Source of the DNA: Prosthecobacter debontii
GTDB lineage: Bacteria; Verrucomicrobiota; Verrucomicrobiia; Verrucomicrobiales; Akkermansiaceae
Assembly (NCBI GenBank): GCA_945883455.1
Contig: CAMCXJ010000028.1
Location: 1 to 17,435, forward strand
Reading direction: 5' to 3'
DNA length: 17,435 bases
In this document: in pieces, positions 1 to 8,020 of the stretch
Layout: the number at the start of each line of letters is the position of its first letter
How positions within the stretch are numbered: position 1 is the first letter of the stretch
Program-made: the position numbers and the translations under genes
The notes under the pieces: model-generated
The model's database searches: none
What the model saw: the letters and a program-made list of their open reading frames with translations, nothing else
Told to the model about the DNA's origin: nothing

Positions 1-27
1 GCGCTACAAGAGGTCGTTTCATGGGAT

Positions 28-1407
28 TCAGTTGTCTTTGCTTTCATTGTTCGGTTTTACGGTGGCCGCTTTTCCAAGGCTCACATGGGAATCGTTTTGC
101 TGCGGCGTACCTGCGGTGCTGCGGCCATCGGTGATGACCTTGTTCATGAGGTCGGTGAGGCGTTGCAAGACTTCCGGGTTCGCATCGGCGAGGTTCGCGG
201 TTTCGCCGATGTCCGATTTAAGATTGAATAGTTCGCGTTCACCGCTGTTTCTAAAAATGAGCTTCCATGATCCCGCGCGGATGGCAAGGTCGCGGTTCGG
301 TGCCTGATGAACGGTCGCCCCGCGCAAGGGCTCCTCTGCGGTTCCGAGCATGGCGGGCAGGATATTCACGCTGTCCTCGCCGGCGTTGTGAGGAAGTTCC
401 GCGCCGACGAGGCCGGCGGCGGTGGCGAGCAGGTCGTTCAGGCAGATGGTCTGTTCGGATACCGAACCCGGCTTGATTTTTCCGGGCCAGCGGGCGAGGA
501 AAGGAACGCGATGCCCTCCTTCGGTAATGCTCCTTTTTGAGTCGCGAAGCGGCGGGTAGGCGCGACCCTCAGCACCGTTGTCTGCGGTGGCGATGACGAG
601 CGTGTTCGCGGCGAGGCCCTTGCGTTCCAGTGCGTCGAGGATCCGACCGAGCATGTGGTCGCCCTGATAGACCCAATCGCCGTATTTGGGATCGTTATTC
701 ACCTGATCCTCGGCTCCGCTCTTGCCGGCGAATTCGGGCGCCGGGACGACGGGTGTGTGAGGCGGGCACATGGGGAAGTAGAGGAAAAAGGGCCGGTCGT
801 CCTTGCGATCCTCGATCCATTCGACGGCCTTGGCGATCATGCGCGGCTGGTTCTCCACTTCCGCGACATTTTCCACCACCTGATCCTGCTCGATGATGGT
901 GCCGATGTTGCGGGCATGGGTGAAGCCGTAGAAGTAACAGAATCCAAGCTGGTTCGGGCCGCTGAGAACGCGTGAGCCGATGGGGATTTTGCCCTTGGCT
1001 TTCCTGATGTCGTCCCATTCCAATCCTAGGTGCCATTTGCCGATGCAGGCGGTGTCGTAGCCGTTGTTTTTGAGTAAAGAGGCGACGGTGAGCCGTGATT
1101 TCGGGATAATGGGCGGATTGTAGGTCTCCAGCACCCCGTATTGGCCGATGCGCCACGGATAGCGTCCGGTCAGCAGGCCGTAGCGCGTGGGCGTGCAGAC
1201 GGAGGCTGCGGAGTGGGCGTCGGTGAAACGCATGCCTTCGGCGGCAAGCCGGTCGATGTTCGGGGTCTTGAGCTTCGTGTCCTCTCGGTAGCACTTCGGC
1301 TCCCCGTATCCCATGTCGTCGAAAAGGACGAATACGATGTTGGGCTGTTTGGCGGCGTCCAGCGGGAGGATGAGGGAAACGGTGGCGGCGATAAGGGATC
1401 GTAGCAT
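28..1407 (-). CDS. Exported sulfatase (formylglycine-dependent arylsulfatase type)
   Basis: This is a 459-residue S1-family sulfatase that would hydrolyse sulfate esters, probably of a glycan or aromatic substrate, in the periplasm or outside the cell. Residues 1-18 form a signal peptide (MLRSLIAATVSLILPLDA). Metal-binding D30-D31 follow in VLFDDMGYG. The catalytic motif C71-T-P-T-R75 fits C-x-P-x-R, so C71 should be converted to formylglycine. Further family motifs are GKWHLG (about 123-128), PPHTP with H217, ATADNG with D276-N277, and the C-terminal WKLIF/ELFNL segment that ends sulfatase domains. Length is normal for the family. No clear Shine-Dalgarno precedes the ATG, but the signal peptide supports this start. 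A sulfatase remnant lies upstream in the same direction. The substrate cannot be read from the sequence. The family call is firm. Confidence 0.93.
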   Translation of the reverse strand: MLRSLIAATVSLILPLDAAKQPNIVFVLFDDMGYGEPKCYREDTKLKTPNIDRLAAEGMRFTDAHSAASVCTPTRYGLLTGRYPWRIGQYGVLETYNPPIIPKSRLTVASLLKNNGYDTACIGKWHLGLEWDDIRKAKGKIPIGSRVLSGPNQLGFCYFYGFTHARNIGTIIEQDQVVENVAEVENQPRMIAKAVEWIEDRKDDRPFFLYFPMCPPHTPVVPAPEFAGKSGAEDQVNNDPKYGDWVYQGDHMLGRILDALERKGLAANTLVIATADNGAEGRAYPPLRDSKRSITEGGHRVPFLARWPGKIKPGSVSEQTICLNDLLATAAGLVGAELPHNAGEDSVNILPAMLGTAEEPLRGATVHQAPNRDLAIRAGSWKLIFRNSGERELFNLKSDIGETANLADANPEVLQRLTDLMNKVITDGRSTAGTPQQNDSHVSLGKAATVKPNNESKDN

Positions 1408-1574
1408 AAATTCGGGAGCTTGTGTTGGGGGGGCGTGGCAGTGGTGGTTGGAAGGTGGAGAGAGCCGAGAAGAATCAAAGCCAGTAGGCCCGCATAGGTA
1501 TCACCCAGTTTATTTCCGTTTCTAACGGCAGGGTAAGGATCGAGCGTCGGTTACGGCTTCACGTTGCATTTCAG
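1408..1574. other. Intergenic gap between the sulfatase and the sulfatase remnant
   Basis: This 167-base gap should hold the promoter of the intact sulfatase, but no convincing -35/-10 pair stands out. A short hairpin (5-bp arms, 3-base loop) at 1516-1528 has no T tract and is not called a terminator. Confidence 0.4.
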
Positions 1575-2291
1575 CTATTTCAGCTCGGAGAAAAACTCAT
1601 CGAGCACGAGCTTATCGTTGTATCGTTTCTGGAGTTTAAGGAATTGGGCGAAGAGGGTTTTCTTGCGACCGGCCAAGGCGGGGTCGGCCGCTAGGTCCTT
1701 TGTTTCCTGCGGGTCTTCGGTGAGGTTGAAAAGTTTCGCGATTTTTGCCTGCGGGTAGAGGATGAGTTTCCAGCCGTCGTGGATCACGGCGCGCTGGGTG
1801 TCCATGTAGGCTGCGTAAACGGCGTCGAGGCCGCCTTTTTCGCCGGCGAGGAGGGGGAGGACGCTCTGGAACTCGATGCCTTCGCGGTTGGCATCGGCGA
1901 GGTCGGAGGTGAAGAAGATCCAGGTGTTATCGGCTTTGCCGGATTTCTCGAGGGCATCGAGGATGCGCCCGATCTGCGCGTCCATGTGGGTGATGATGGC
2001 GTAGTATTCCTGGCGGTTCACCTTTACGGCGTGTTCGTCGCGTGGAAAGGGGGCGAGCTTTTCATCACGCAAGCCCTTGCCTGCACCGATCTCTTCCCTC
2101 TGGGGATACTTGGGGAGGAAATTTTCCGGAATCTTGATGCGGTCGAGCGGGTAGCGGTCCACGTATCCCTTGGGGGACTGGCGCGGATCGTCTCGTAGCT
2201 CTGGTCGTCCGAGATGATAAAGATGACATTGGGCTTTTTGGTGGCAGCCACACAGCAGTAGGCTGTTAGTATGAGAGAGAATGGGTTTCAT
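1575..2291 (-). pseudogene. Decayed sulfatase with a frameshift and two internal deletions
   Basis: The frame is open for 238 codons and would be annotated as a short sulfatase, but it appears to be a remnant. In the main frame, residues from about 35 onward are sulfatase-like (DDPRQSPKGYVDRYPLDR, then NRQEYYAIITHMDAQIGRIL and a C-terminal WKLILYP...LFNL). The true N-terminus, a signal-like stretch followed by KKPNVIFIISDDQSYETIRA, lies in another frame at about 2190-2275. The reading therefore shifts after MKPILS and again near 2180-2189. The part between ETIRA and DPRQSP is absent, so the C-x-P-x-R cysteine region is gone. A second loss follows IFFTSD at about 1895-1905: the usual D-H-G metal site and about 60 following residues are missing and the text resumes at ADANREGIEFQS. 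About half a sulfatase is lost and no activity is expected. The parent would have been a different subfamily from the neighbouring sulfatase. Confidence 0.85.
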
Positions 2292-2403
2292 GGTCTTGCT
2301 GCAGCGGAGCAGGTGTATCCGTCACTCAATACGGAGCCCTGCGGCAATTCTTGCTGGAGGTAATCTGCTGGGATTTTTCCCTTGCGGCGATCGTTCCGCG
2401 TCT
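2292..2403. promoter_or_regulatory. Divergent intergenic region, sulfatase remnant / PhoD-like gene
   Basis: These 112 bases separate the outward-facing 5' ends of the sulfatase remnant and the PhoD-like gene and must hold the promoter of the latter. No confident -35/-10 pair or operator was identified. Confidence 0.35.
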
Positions 2404-4056
2404 ATGATAAATCAAACAACCTTGAAAAACCTTATCCAATCCCTTTTTGCACTGGTCACATCCTTCACAGCTGTATTTTCCGCCGAGCATGGCAAGCCGC
2501 CGGTGAAAGCTCCCTTCGAAAAGGGCGAGGACTCGCTTTGCGTGAACGATTGGTGGAAACGCCCGGCCAGCGAGATCATCGATCTCAAGGTGCCGCGAGA
2601 TCAGGTAGTCTGCTTCGGCATTTACAGCGTCCACGACCGCGTGCTCAAGCTCACTGCGCAGCTCTATCCGCTCTACCCGAAGGAAACCCGCGAGGTGCGG
2701 CTGGTGATCGAGAAGGACGGTAAGTGGATGGAGATCGCACGGCAAAAGGTGAACGACCTCGGCTGGTCAACCTCCTTTCGTATCGCGGATTGGGACGACT
2801 CGAAGGATTTCAAATACCGCCTGCTGCATGGCGAGAAAGCGTCCTTCGAGGGGGTCGTCCGCAAGAATCCGGCGGACAAGGAGGAGATCGTTCTTGCGGC
2901 GCTTTCCTGTAACTCGAACAAAGATCGCGGCCTGCGCGAGGGATACACGCGCAACATCAATCATCAGGATCCCGACCTTGTCTTCTTCGCCGGTGATCAG
3001 TCCTACGACCACAAGCAGCACACTGCCGCTTGGCTTAAGTTCGGCCTCGCGTTCCGGGAAATTTTCCGCAATCGCCCCTGCGTCACCATCCCCGACGACC
3101 ATGACATCGGGCAGGGAAACCTGTGGGGCGAGAGTGGGAAAAAAGCCCTGCGTGGTTCTGGGGACGACGGCGGTTATTTCTTCCACGCGGAGTATGTAAA
3201 AATGGTCGAGCGCCAGCAGTGCGGCCATCTCCCCGACCCGTATGATCCCGCGCCGGTGGAGCAGGGTATCGGCGTTTACTACACGCGCCTGCTCCTTGGT
3301 GGCGTCGATTTTGCGATTATCGAGGATCGGAAATTCAAGCCTGGTCCGCTGGGTCGGCATCCGATGAAAGGGCCGCGTCCCGACCACATCCGCGATCCCC
3401 AATATGATCCCAAAGTGATTGATTCGCCTGGCCTTGCGCTGTTGGGAGCGCGGCAGGAAAAATTCCTCGCGGAGTGGGCAGACATGCGGGAAGGAGTGTC
3501 GATGAAAGCCGTGCTCTCACAGACCGGATTCTGCGGCGGTGCGCACTTTCATGGTTCCCACGAAAACCGATTGCATGCGGATCTCGACTCCAACGGCTGG
3601 CCGCAGGGCGGGCGCAACCGCGCGGTGGAACTCATTCAAAAGGCAAAAGCGGTCCACATCGCGGGAGACCAGCATCTCGCCACCGTCATACGCCACGGTA
3701 TCCGCGAGCACGGTGACGGGCCGTGGGCTTTCGTCGTGCCCGCCATCGTGAACTCCTACTACGGCCGCTGGTGGTGGCCCGAGGATGAAAAGCCCGGAGC
3801 GAATCCGGTGCCCGGTTCGCCGCTACCATGGACGGGCGATTACCTAGACGGCTTTGATAACAAGGTCAGCATGATCGCCTACGCAAACCCTGAATCCCAG
3901 CGCAAGGACATGCAGGGTCGGGCGGATGGCTGGGGTCTAGTTCGTTTCAAAAAAAAATCCAGCGAGGTCACCTTCGAGTGTTGGCCTCGTTTCGCCGATG
4001 TGACCCAGCCCGGCGCGAAACAGTTCCCCGGCTGGCCGGTCACGGTGAGACCATAA
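2404..4056 (+). CDS. Secreted PhoD-like metallophosphatase
   Basis: This is a 550-residue calcineurin-fold phosphoesterase of the PhoD/alkaline phosphatase D type, expected to release phosphate from esters outside the cytoplasm. The open frame begins at 2281, but the ATG at 2404 is preferred because it opens a signal peptide (MINQTTLKNLIQSLFALVTS, cleavage near FSA). A fibronectin-like N-terminal domain (about 60-155) precedes the phosphatase core. Metal-site motifs in order are ALSCNSN (about 166-172), AGDQSYDH (about 197-203), IPDDHDIG (229-236) and, near the C-terminus, HIAGDQHLATV. The GDQ/DDHD/GDQH pattern is typical of the PhoD branch common in Planctomycetota and Verrucomicrobiota. The GH1 gene follows 110 bases downstream on the same strand. 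No good Shine-Dalgarno is visible. Substrate is unknown; a phosphodiesterase role is possible. Confidence 0.88.
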   Translation: MINQTTLKNLIQSLFALVTSFTAVFSAEHGKPPVKAPFEKGEDSLCVNDWWKRPASEIIDLKVPRDQVVCFGIYSVHDRVLKLTAQLYPLYPKETREVRLVIEKDGKWMEIARQKVNDLGWSTSFRIADWDDSKDFKYRLLHGEKASFEGVVRKNPADKEEIVLAALSCNSNKDRGLREGYTRNINHQDPDLVFFAGDQSYDHKQHTAAWLKFGLAFREIFRNRPCVTIPDDHDIGQGNLWGESGKKALRGSGDDGGYFFHAEYVKMVERQQCGHLPDPYDPAPVEQGIGVYYTRLLLGGVDFAIIEDRKFKPGPLGRHPMKGPRPDHIRDPQYDPKVIDSPGLALLGARQEKFLAEWADMREGVSMKAVLSQTGFCGGAHFHGSHENRLHADLDSNGWPQGGRNRAVELIQKAKAVHIAGDQHLATVIRHGIREHGDGPWAFVVPAIVNSYYGRWWWPEDEKPGANPVPGSPLPWTGDYLDGFDNKVSMIAYANPESQRKDMQGRADGWGLVRFKKKSSEVTFECWPRFADVTQPGAKQFPGWPVTVRP

Positions 4057-4166
4057 TTTGAACGATCCAAAGCCGTGTTCGGAAAAAATCGGAGAGGGCC
4101 TATGGCATCCATCCCAGCGAAAATCTCCACGCGTGACACGCCACCTACCCCATGTAGTTTTCTGCG

Positions 4167-6365
4167 GTGCCCTCTGACAAGCCTCCATACGTTGCCAGAA
4201 AACGCGAGCGACCGGAGTTGGTGTTTCCGGAGGGTTTCCTGTTTGGTACAGCGAACGCCGATCACCAGGTAGAGGCGCATGATCCTCTGCGCGAGGATGT
4301 CTGGGATCTGTGGGAGCGCTGTCAGGGGTTGACACTGCGTGGCAAGGGAACTGATTTTGCGAACCGCTACAGTGAGGACATCGCCTCTGCGGCTGCCATG
4401 GGCTGCAAGCTTTTCCGCTTCTCTGTCGCGTGGGCGCGTGTGGAGCCGGAGTGCGGGAAATTCGATCATGCCGCGCTTGCGCATTACGCGGAGGTGGCGG
4501 CTTGCGTCCGCCGCCACGGAATGAAGCTTATGCTCACGCTCCACCATTTCGTGTGGCCCGTGTGGCTGGAGCGCGACCACGGCGGAATGCTCGCGCCGGA
4601 GTTTCCGGATCTATTCGCCCGCTACGCCGACAAAATCGCAGAGACCTTCGGCGAAAGCGTCGATTGGTGGATCACTTTCAACGAGCCTAGCCAGCTCACC
4701 TTCGGCTACATCAAGCCGTGGTGGCGTAACCGCTATTACATGCCGCCGGGCTTGCCGCACGGCACGCCTGTCGATGAAGAGGCAAAAGCCGTTGGGAAAC
4801 TGGTGCCAAACCTGTTCCTCGCCCACAGTCGCGCGCGCGCGGCGATCAAGGCGCGGCGAAGCGAAGCAAAAGTCGGTGTGAACCCGCTTGTCACGGGTTT
4901 CCCGACTTGGCTCCAGATGCTGTTAGATTGGGGAGCGTGCCACCGCGGCATGGCAGAGGCGCTTTTTAAATTCACCACCAAGGGCGCACTCGTCAGCGAG
5001 CGCGGCGACGTAGATCTGGTCATCGGTGGCATCACGATGGAGGATCAGACGCGTTTCGAATCCAGCGATCCATATCTCCGCACAGGCAAGGCTGTGCTGG
5101 TTCCGTCTGATCGCGTGGACGGCGACCTTTCCTCACTGGCGGGCAAAAAAGTCGGCGTTGTCGCGGTTGGCAATCAGCCGCAGGGCTGGAAGCGCGATCT
5201 CCCGTCCGGCTCACGCAAGCAGCTTTTTCGTAACTATGACGACGCCCGCGATGCGCTCGCCGAAGGGAAAGTGGATGCGCTTTATGGCGACGCCTTTTAT
5301 CTATTGCCGCCCGAGCTGGAAAACCGTGGCCGTTTTCGTTTCCTAAAAACCTGCCTCAGTGAGGAACACTATGTAGTGCTCGCGCCGCACGGCCACTCCC
5401 GACTGCTCGACCATGTCGATCTCGCTATCTGCGATTTTCAGCACGATCTCGCCGGGCAGTGCGATGTCTCATGGCTTTCCGAGCCGGATGCGTTCATCGG
5501 CCGCTCCATCAGGCCCGTGTCGCTTCACGAGGTATTCACCGACGGTAAAAGTTTACCAACGCATCATTCCTCTCGTCGCGGTATGCGGCGCGTATTGCGA
5601 CGAGGAAAAATCCGCATCGGCATCCGCACTGATACGCCGGGCGTTTCCGAAAAATGCACCGGCGAAGGACTCGAAGTCAGGCTTGCGCGGCTGATCGCGG
5701 GGCGGCTTTTCGGCGATGAATCGAAGCTCGTGATCGTCCCGATCAATCCTGGGGATCGTTTCGGGAGTATGGAGTCGAAATCAAGCTGGTTGAACTGGGC
5801 GTGGCGCTTTTGGGGGACCGCCACGCTCATCGCGAATTCGAATTGGTGGTATCTCGGCATGTCGGGAAAATTGGCCAAGGAACTCTGCCCGCCGGAAGCC
5901 ATCGGCGCGCAAGACTTCATCGGTCTTGATTACTACTGGGGGCTACCGACCCACCGGCTCGCGAATTTTCGACTCTTGGAGGAGGCCGCGAGCGGGCGTT
6001 TCCTCCGCGCACCTGTCTGGCCGCGCGGGCTTTTCCATGCCCTGCGGCGCTTCAGCCGTTGGTTTCCCGGCAAGGAGCTGCTCATCGTAGAAAACGGCTG
6101 CACGCCCACGGCGGGCGGCATCACCCGCAGCGACTACATGCGCTCGCATCTCGCCGAGGTCGCCAACGCCATCAACGCCGGCGTCCCCGTCCGCGCCTAC
6201 AACTGGTGGTCGATCACATCGAACCGTGAGTGGGGTCATCCTTTCGATCCCAATACCGACTTTGGCCTCCACTTTGTCGATCTCGACAACGATCCCGGCC
6301 TTCTGCGCAAGCCCACGCCGGAGGCCGAACTGTATTCGGAAATCATCGCGAAAAACGGCGGGTGA
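4167..6365 (+). CDS. GH1 glycosidase-like protein interrupted by a permuted solute-binding domain
   Basis: 732 residues. The GH1 barrel is split. The N-terminal part (about 17-268) has FPEGFLFGTANADHQ, LHHF with H126-H127, and ITFNEP with the acid/base glutamate E173. The C-terminal part (about 538-728) has DFIGLDYY, LLIVENG with the nucleophile glutamate E642, and NWWSITSNREWG. Together they total about 440 residues, a normal GH1 length, and both catalytic glutamates are present. Between them, residues about 278-537 match a type-3 (amino-acid-type) solute-binding domain, with its C-terminal portion first and its N-terminal portion last. There is no signal peptide, so the protein is probably cytoplasmic. 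The GTG start is forced: an in-frame TAG at 4155 lies just upstream and there is no earlier ATG. It may be a hydrolase or transglycosidase gated by a small ligand (inference). The sugar substrate is unknown. Confidence 0.9.
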   Translation: MPSDKPPYVARKRERPELVFPEGFLFGTANADHQVEAHDPLREDVWDLWERCQGLTLRGKGTDFANRYSEDIASAAAMGCKLFRFSVAWARVEPECGKFDHAALAHYAEVAACVRRHGMKLMLTLHHFVWPVWLERDHGGMLAPEFPDLFARYADKIAETFGESVDWWITFNEPSQLTFGYIKPWWRNRYYMPPGLPHGTPVDEEAKAVGKLVPNLFLAHSRARAAIKARRSEAKVGVNPLVTGFPTWLQMLLDWGACHRGMAEALFKFTTKGALVSERGDVDLVIGGITMEDQTRFESSDPYLRTGKAVLVPSDRVDGDLSSLAGKKVGVVAVGNQPQGWKRDLPSGSRKQLFRNYDDARDALAEGKVDALYGDAFYLLPPELENRGRFRFLKTCLSEEHYVVLAPHGHSRLLDHVDLAICDFQHDLAGQCDVSWLSEPDAFIGRSIRPVSLHEVFTDGKSLPTHHSSRRGMRRVLRRGKIRIGIRTDTPGVSEKCTGEGLEVRLARLIAGRLFGDESKLVIVPINPGDRFGSMESKSSWLNWAWRFWGTATLIANSNWWYLGMSGKLAKELCPPEAIGAQDFIGLDYYWGLPTHRLANFRLLEEAASGRFLRAPVWPRGLFHALRRFSRWFPGKELLIVENGCTPTAGGITRSDYMRSHLAEVANAINAGVPVRAYNWWSITSNREWGHPFDPNTDFGLHFVDLDNDPGLLRKPTPEAELYSEIIAKNGG
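4998..5777 (+). other. Inserted, circularly permuted SBP_bac_3-type domain within the GH1 gene
   Basis: Residues 278-437 read as the later part of a periplasmic amino-acid-binding-type protein: GDVDLVIGGIT, SSDPYLRTGKAVLV, LAGKKVGVVA, EGKVDALYGD and LSEEHYVVLAPHG. Residues 479-537 read as its beginning: GKIRIGIRTDTPG, GEGLEVRLARLIAGRLFGDE and PINPGDRFGSMES. In an ordinary family member GDRF..MES is followed directly by a GDVDLVIGG-like strand. The break therefore falls in that loop, and the native ends are joined by the linker at about 438-478. The insertion sits between the GH1 segments KVGVNP (235-240) and DFIGLDYY (583-590). Boundaries are by eye, within about 10 residues. Confidence 0.85.
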
Positions 6366-6368
6366 CCT

Positions 6369-7400
6369 TCACTCGACCTTCGGAAAATCATCCAATACGA
6401 GCGACAACAGCTGTTTGCCGCCGTTCGAAAGCGAGGAGTTATTTCCCTCTCCCATGAGCAAACCGCGCGTCAGCCAACGCTGCGGAACTTCCGAAGGGCG
6501 GATGTGGCTCACTGCGGCTTGACTGATTGGGCGGATGCTCGGCGTGAAAGAAATGGCATGTCCGGTCGCCGCAAAACCAATTTCCCATGAGACGGCATCC
6601 GGCACTACGCCGCGTCTCATCCATGGGTGACGAATTAAAAAATCCGGCTTTGTCTCTACCGCTGGGACTAACACCTTGAATTGAACCGGACGGCTGAGGA
6701 TGAACTCGCTGAACTTGAGATCCGGATTCGCCCTGTGTTCCACGAACAACGCGGCCACATCGACACCCGCAAGGTTCATACCGTTGAAATTCCCATGGTA
6801 ATTCCTGCTACCGAAGTGCGTCCGGTGCCAGCCCTCGTAGTTCTCGCTCATCATCAGCGCGATTTCCAAGTGAACATGCGCCCGGGTGCGGTTCAGCCCC
6901 GCTCCGGTGTATCCCATCCTGCCGAGTACCGACCCGGGATTTACGGAATCTCCCACGCGTGCGGTGATCTCCGCGAGATGCGCGTAGAGGGAATACACCT
7001 TCGAATTCTCCCATTCATGCCCGACCACCACGTATTTTCCGTAGTTGCTGCGCCCCGCGATGTCGGCAGTATGAACCACTTTGCCCTTCGCGATGCTCAT
7101 CACCAGATCAAGGGGATTTCCAGCTTTGTCACGTTTCACGGGAGCGATGTCTATGCCCTCATGGAAACGGGTCATCACCACCTGCCCGCCGACACGGATC
7201 GGTGAGCGTGTGTAGCCGAACGCCCCGCCTTCCCACGGCTTCGTGACTTCGCCTTCGAACGTCCGATCGACATACATGTAGAATTTCTCCGGTGTCTCCG
7301 AGAAAAGGTGTTGGTTCTCTGTGGGCAGCACCAGCTCAAGCGGCTCCGCGCTAAGCACTGCTGTTAGCGCCAACCATACGACGGGGAATTTAGCTATCAT
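6369..7400 (-). CDS. Exported M23 (LytM/peptidase-like) metallopeptidase-domain protein
   Basis: 343 residues from the ATG at 7400, which opens a signal peptide (MIAKFPVVWLALTAVLSA). The open frame continues to 7505, but that part overlaps the upstream gene. The central region is an M23 peptidase fold that would cut peptidoglycan cross-bridges in the periplasm. Zinc ligands are visible as H80-x3-D84 in FHEGIDIA and H175-x-H177 in RAHVHLE, with YAHL (H141) in between and the typical GDSVNPGSVLGRMGYTG turn. All ligands are present, so activity is plausible. The C-terminal third, about 130 residues, is not recognised. The start is 7 bases after the stop of the upstream small gene, with TAAGG directly before the ATG, so the two are probably co-transcribed. 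Its stop faces the GH1 stop with only 3 bases between. Confidence 0.85.
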   Translation of the reverse strand: MIAKFPVVWLALTAVLSAEPLELVLPTENQHLFSETPEKFYMYVDRTFEGEVTKPWEGGAFGYTRSPIRVGGQVVMTRFHEGIDIAPVKRDKAGNPLDLVMSIAKGKVVHTADIAGRSNYGKYVVVGHEWENSKVYSLYAHLAEITARVGDSVNPGSVLGRMGYTGAGLNRTRAHVHLEIALMMSENYEGWHRTHFGSRNYHGNFNGMNLAGVDVAALFVEHRANPDLKFSEFILSRPVQFKVLVPAVETKPDFLIRHPWMRRGVVPDAVSWEIGFAATGHAISFTPSIRPISQAAVSHIRPSEVPQRWLTRGLLMGEGNNSSLSNGGKQLLSLVLDDFPKVE

Positions 7401-7407
7401 CCTTACG

Positions 7408-7908
7408 CTATTTCTTTTTCTTTTCGCCGATGCGTGGAAGAGCCTCATCCAATTGCCGAAGCTCCTCAATCGTAAGCCCTTTCCATACGACGACCAAACC
7501 ATCATCCACGGGATCGTCCACTAACACACCATCGACAATGCGACCGAACGCTTTGCAGACCAGCCACTTTCCGCTGCTGGTCTGGGTGACTGCCGCGAGC
7601 CTCCTGCGGGCGTTGTCCTTGAGCTGTAGTATGACGCCATAAGATGCTTGATCTTCCGATGGGAAGGGCGAGAAAGCCACAAAATCACTGGAGGACACCT
7701 CGGGAATGCGCCGGAAAAACCTCTGCTTACCCATGACCTTGTGGGGAAAGATCATCTTTGGATTGTCGGAGGCTTCCGTCTCGATGTGGAAAGACAGATC
7801 CACCTTCTTACCCTTATTGCCGCCGGCCATCACGTCTCCCACAAAGGATAAGCAAGCGGCGGCGATTATGATTTTGACTATGTATCTCACGGGCGGATCA
7901 AACCACAT
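7408..7908 (-). CDS. Small exported protein of unknown function
   Basis: About 166 residues from the ATG at 7908. A GTG at 7890 would also give a good signal peptide (VRYIVKIIIAAACLSFVGDV), and the open frame reaches 7959. After an N-terminal hydrophobic segment comes a soluble domain of about 130 residues with FHIETEASDNPKMIF, ASYGVILQLKDNARRRL and SGKWLVCKAFGRIVDGVLVDDP, and a lysine-rich end (GEKKKK). The middle vaguely recalls SecD P1-like or copper-amine-oxidase-N-like domains, but the likeness is too weak for a name. It precedes the M23 gene by 7 bases and is probably in one operon with it, which hints at an envelope role. Confidence 0.7.
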   Translation of the reverse strand: MWFDPPVRYIVKIIIAAACLSFVGDVMAGGNKGKKVDLSFHIETEASDNPKMIFPHKVMGKQRFFRRIPEVSSSDFVAFSPFPSEDQASYGVILQLKDNARRRLAAVTQTSSGKWLVCKAFGRIVDGVLVDDPVDDGLVVVWKGLTIEELRQLDEALPRIGEKKKK

Positions 7909-7963
7909 CACACTCTGTGGGGAAACAAAAAGAAATAGGAGACGGGGATACTCCGGCAAAAGA

Positions 7964-7993
7964 AAAGCGGGAAGCCAGATGGCTTCCCGCTTT
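7964..7993 (-). terminator. Strong stem-loop terminator
   Basis: A perfect 13-bp inverted repeat (AAAGCGGGAAGCC / GGCTTCCCGCTTT) encloses a 4-base AGAT loop, with T-rich sequence beyond each arm. It lies about 80 bases past the stop of the BlaI-histone-like gene and just before the start region of the small exported gene, so it most likely ends minus-strand transcription and separates the two units. Its symmetry would let it act in both directions. Confidence 0.8.
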
Positions 7994-8020
7994 ATTTTGA
8001 AACATCATCTGCACCGTTAG

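Noticed and set aside
1..10. GCGCTACAAG at the window edge is repeated in the hairpin at 8040-8049
   Set aside because: A 10-base match noticed after the fact is not enough to call a dispersed repeat; a genome-wide count would be needed.
695..1294. A 199-codon minus-strand frame inside the sulfatase
   Set aside because: It is an alternative frame of the same strand within a sulfatase whose motifs are all intact; composition rich in H, R and P is typical of a shadow frame.
1516..1528. Short hairpin CCGTT/AACGG as a terminator of the sulfatase remnant
   Set aside because: The stem is only 5 bp and no T tract follows on the minus strand.
2281..2403. N-terminal extension of the PhoD-like gene from the ATG at 2281
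   Set aside because: It would bury the clear signal peptide that begins at the ATG at 2404 and would overlap the start of the opposite sulfatase remnant.
4075..4272. A 65-codon frame in the gap before the GH1 gene
   Set aside because: It runs into the GH1 gene in another frame, has no recognisable features and a shadow-like composition.
4998..5777. The interruption of the GH1 gene as two fused genes or an assembly error
   Set aside because: The frame is open throughout, the binding-domain halves are complementary rather than duplicated, and both GH1 halves resume cleanly. This fits a true insertion better, though read-level data would settle it.
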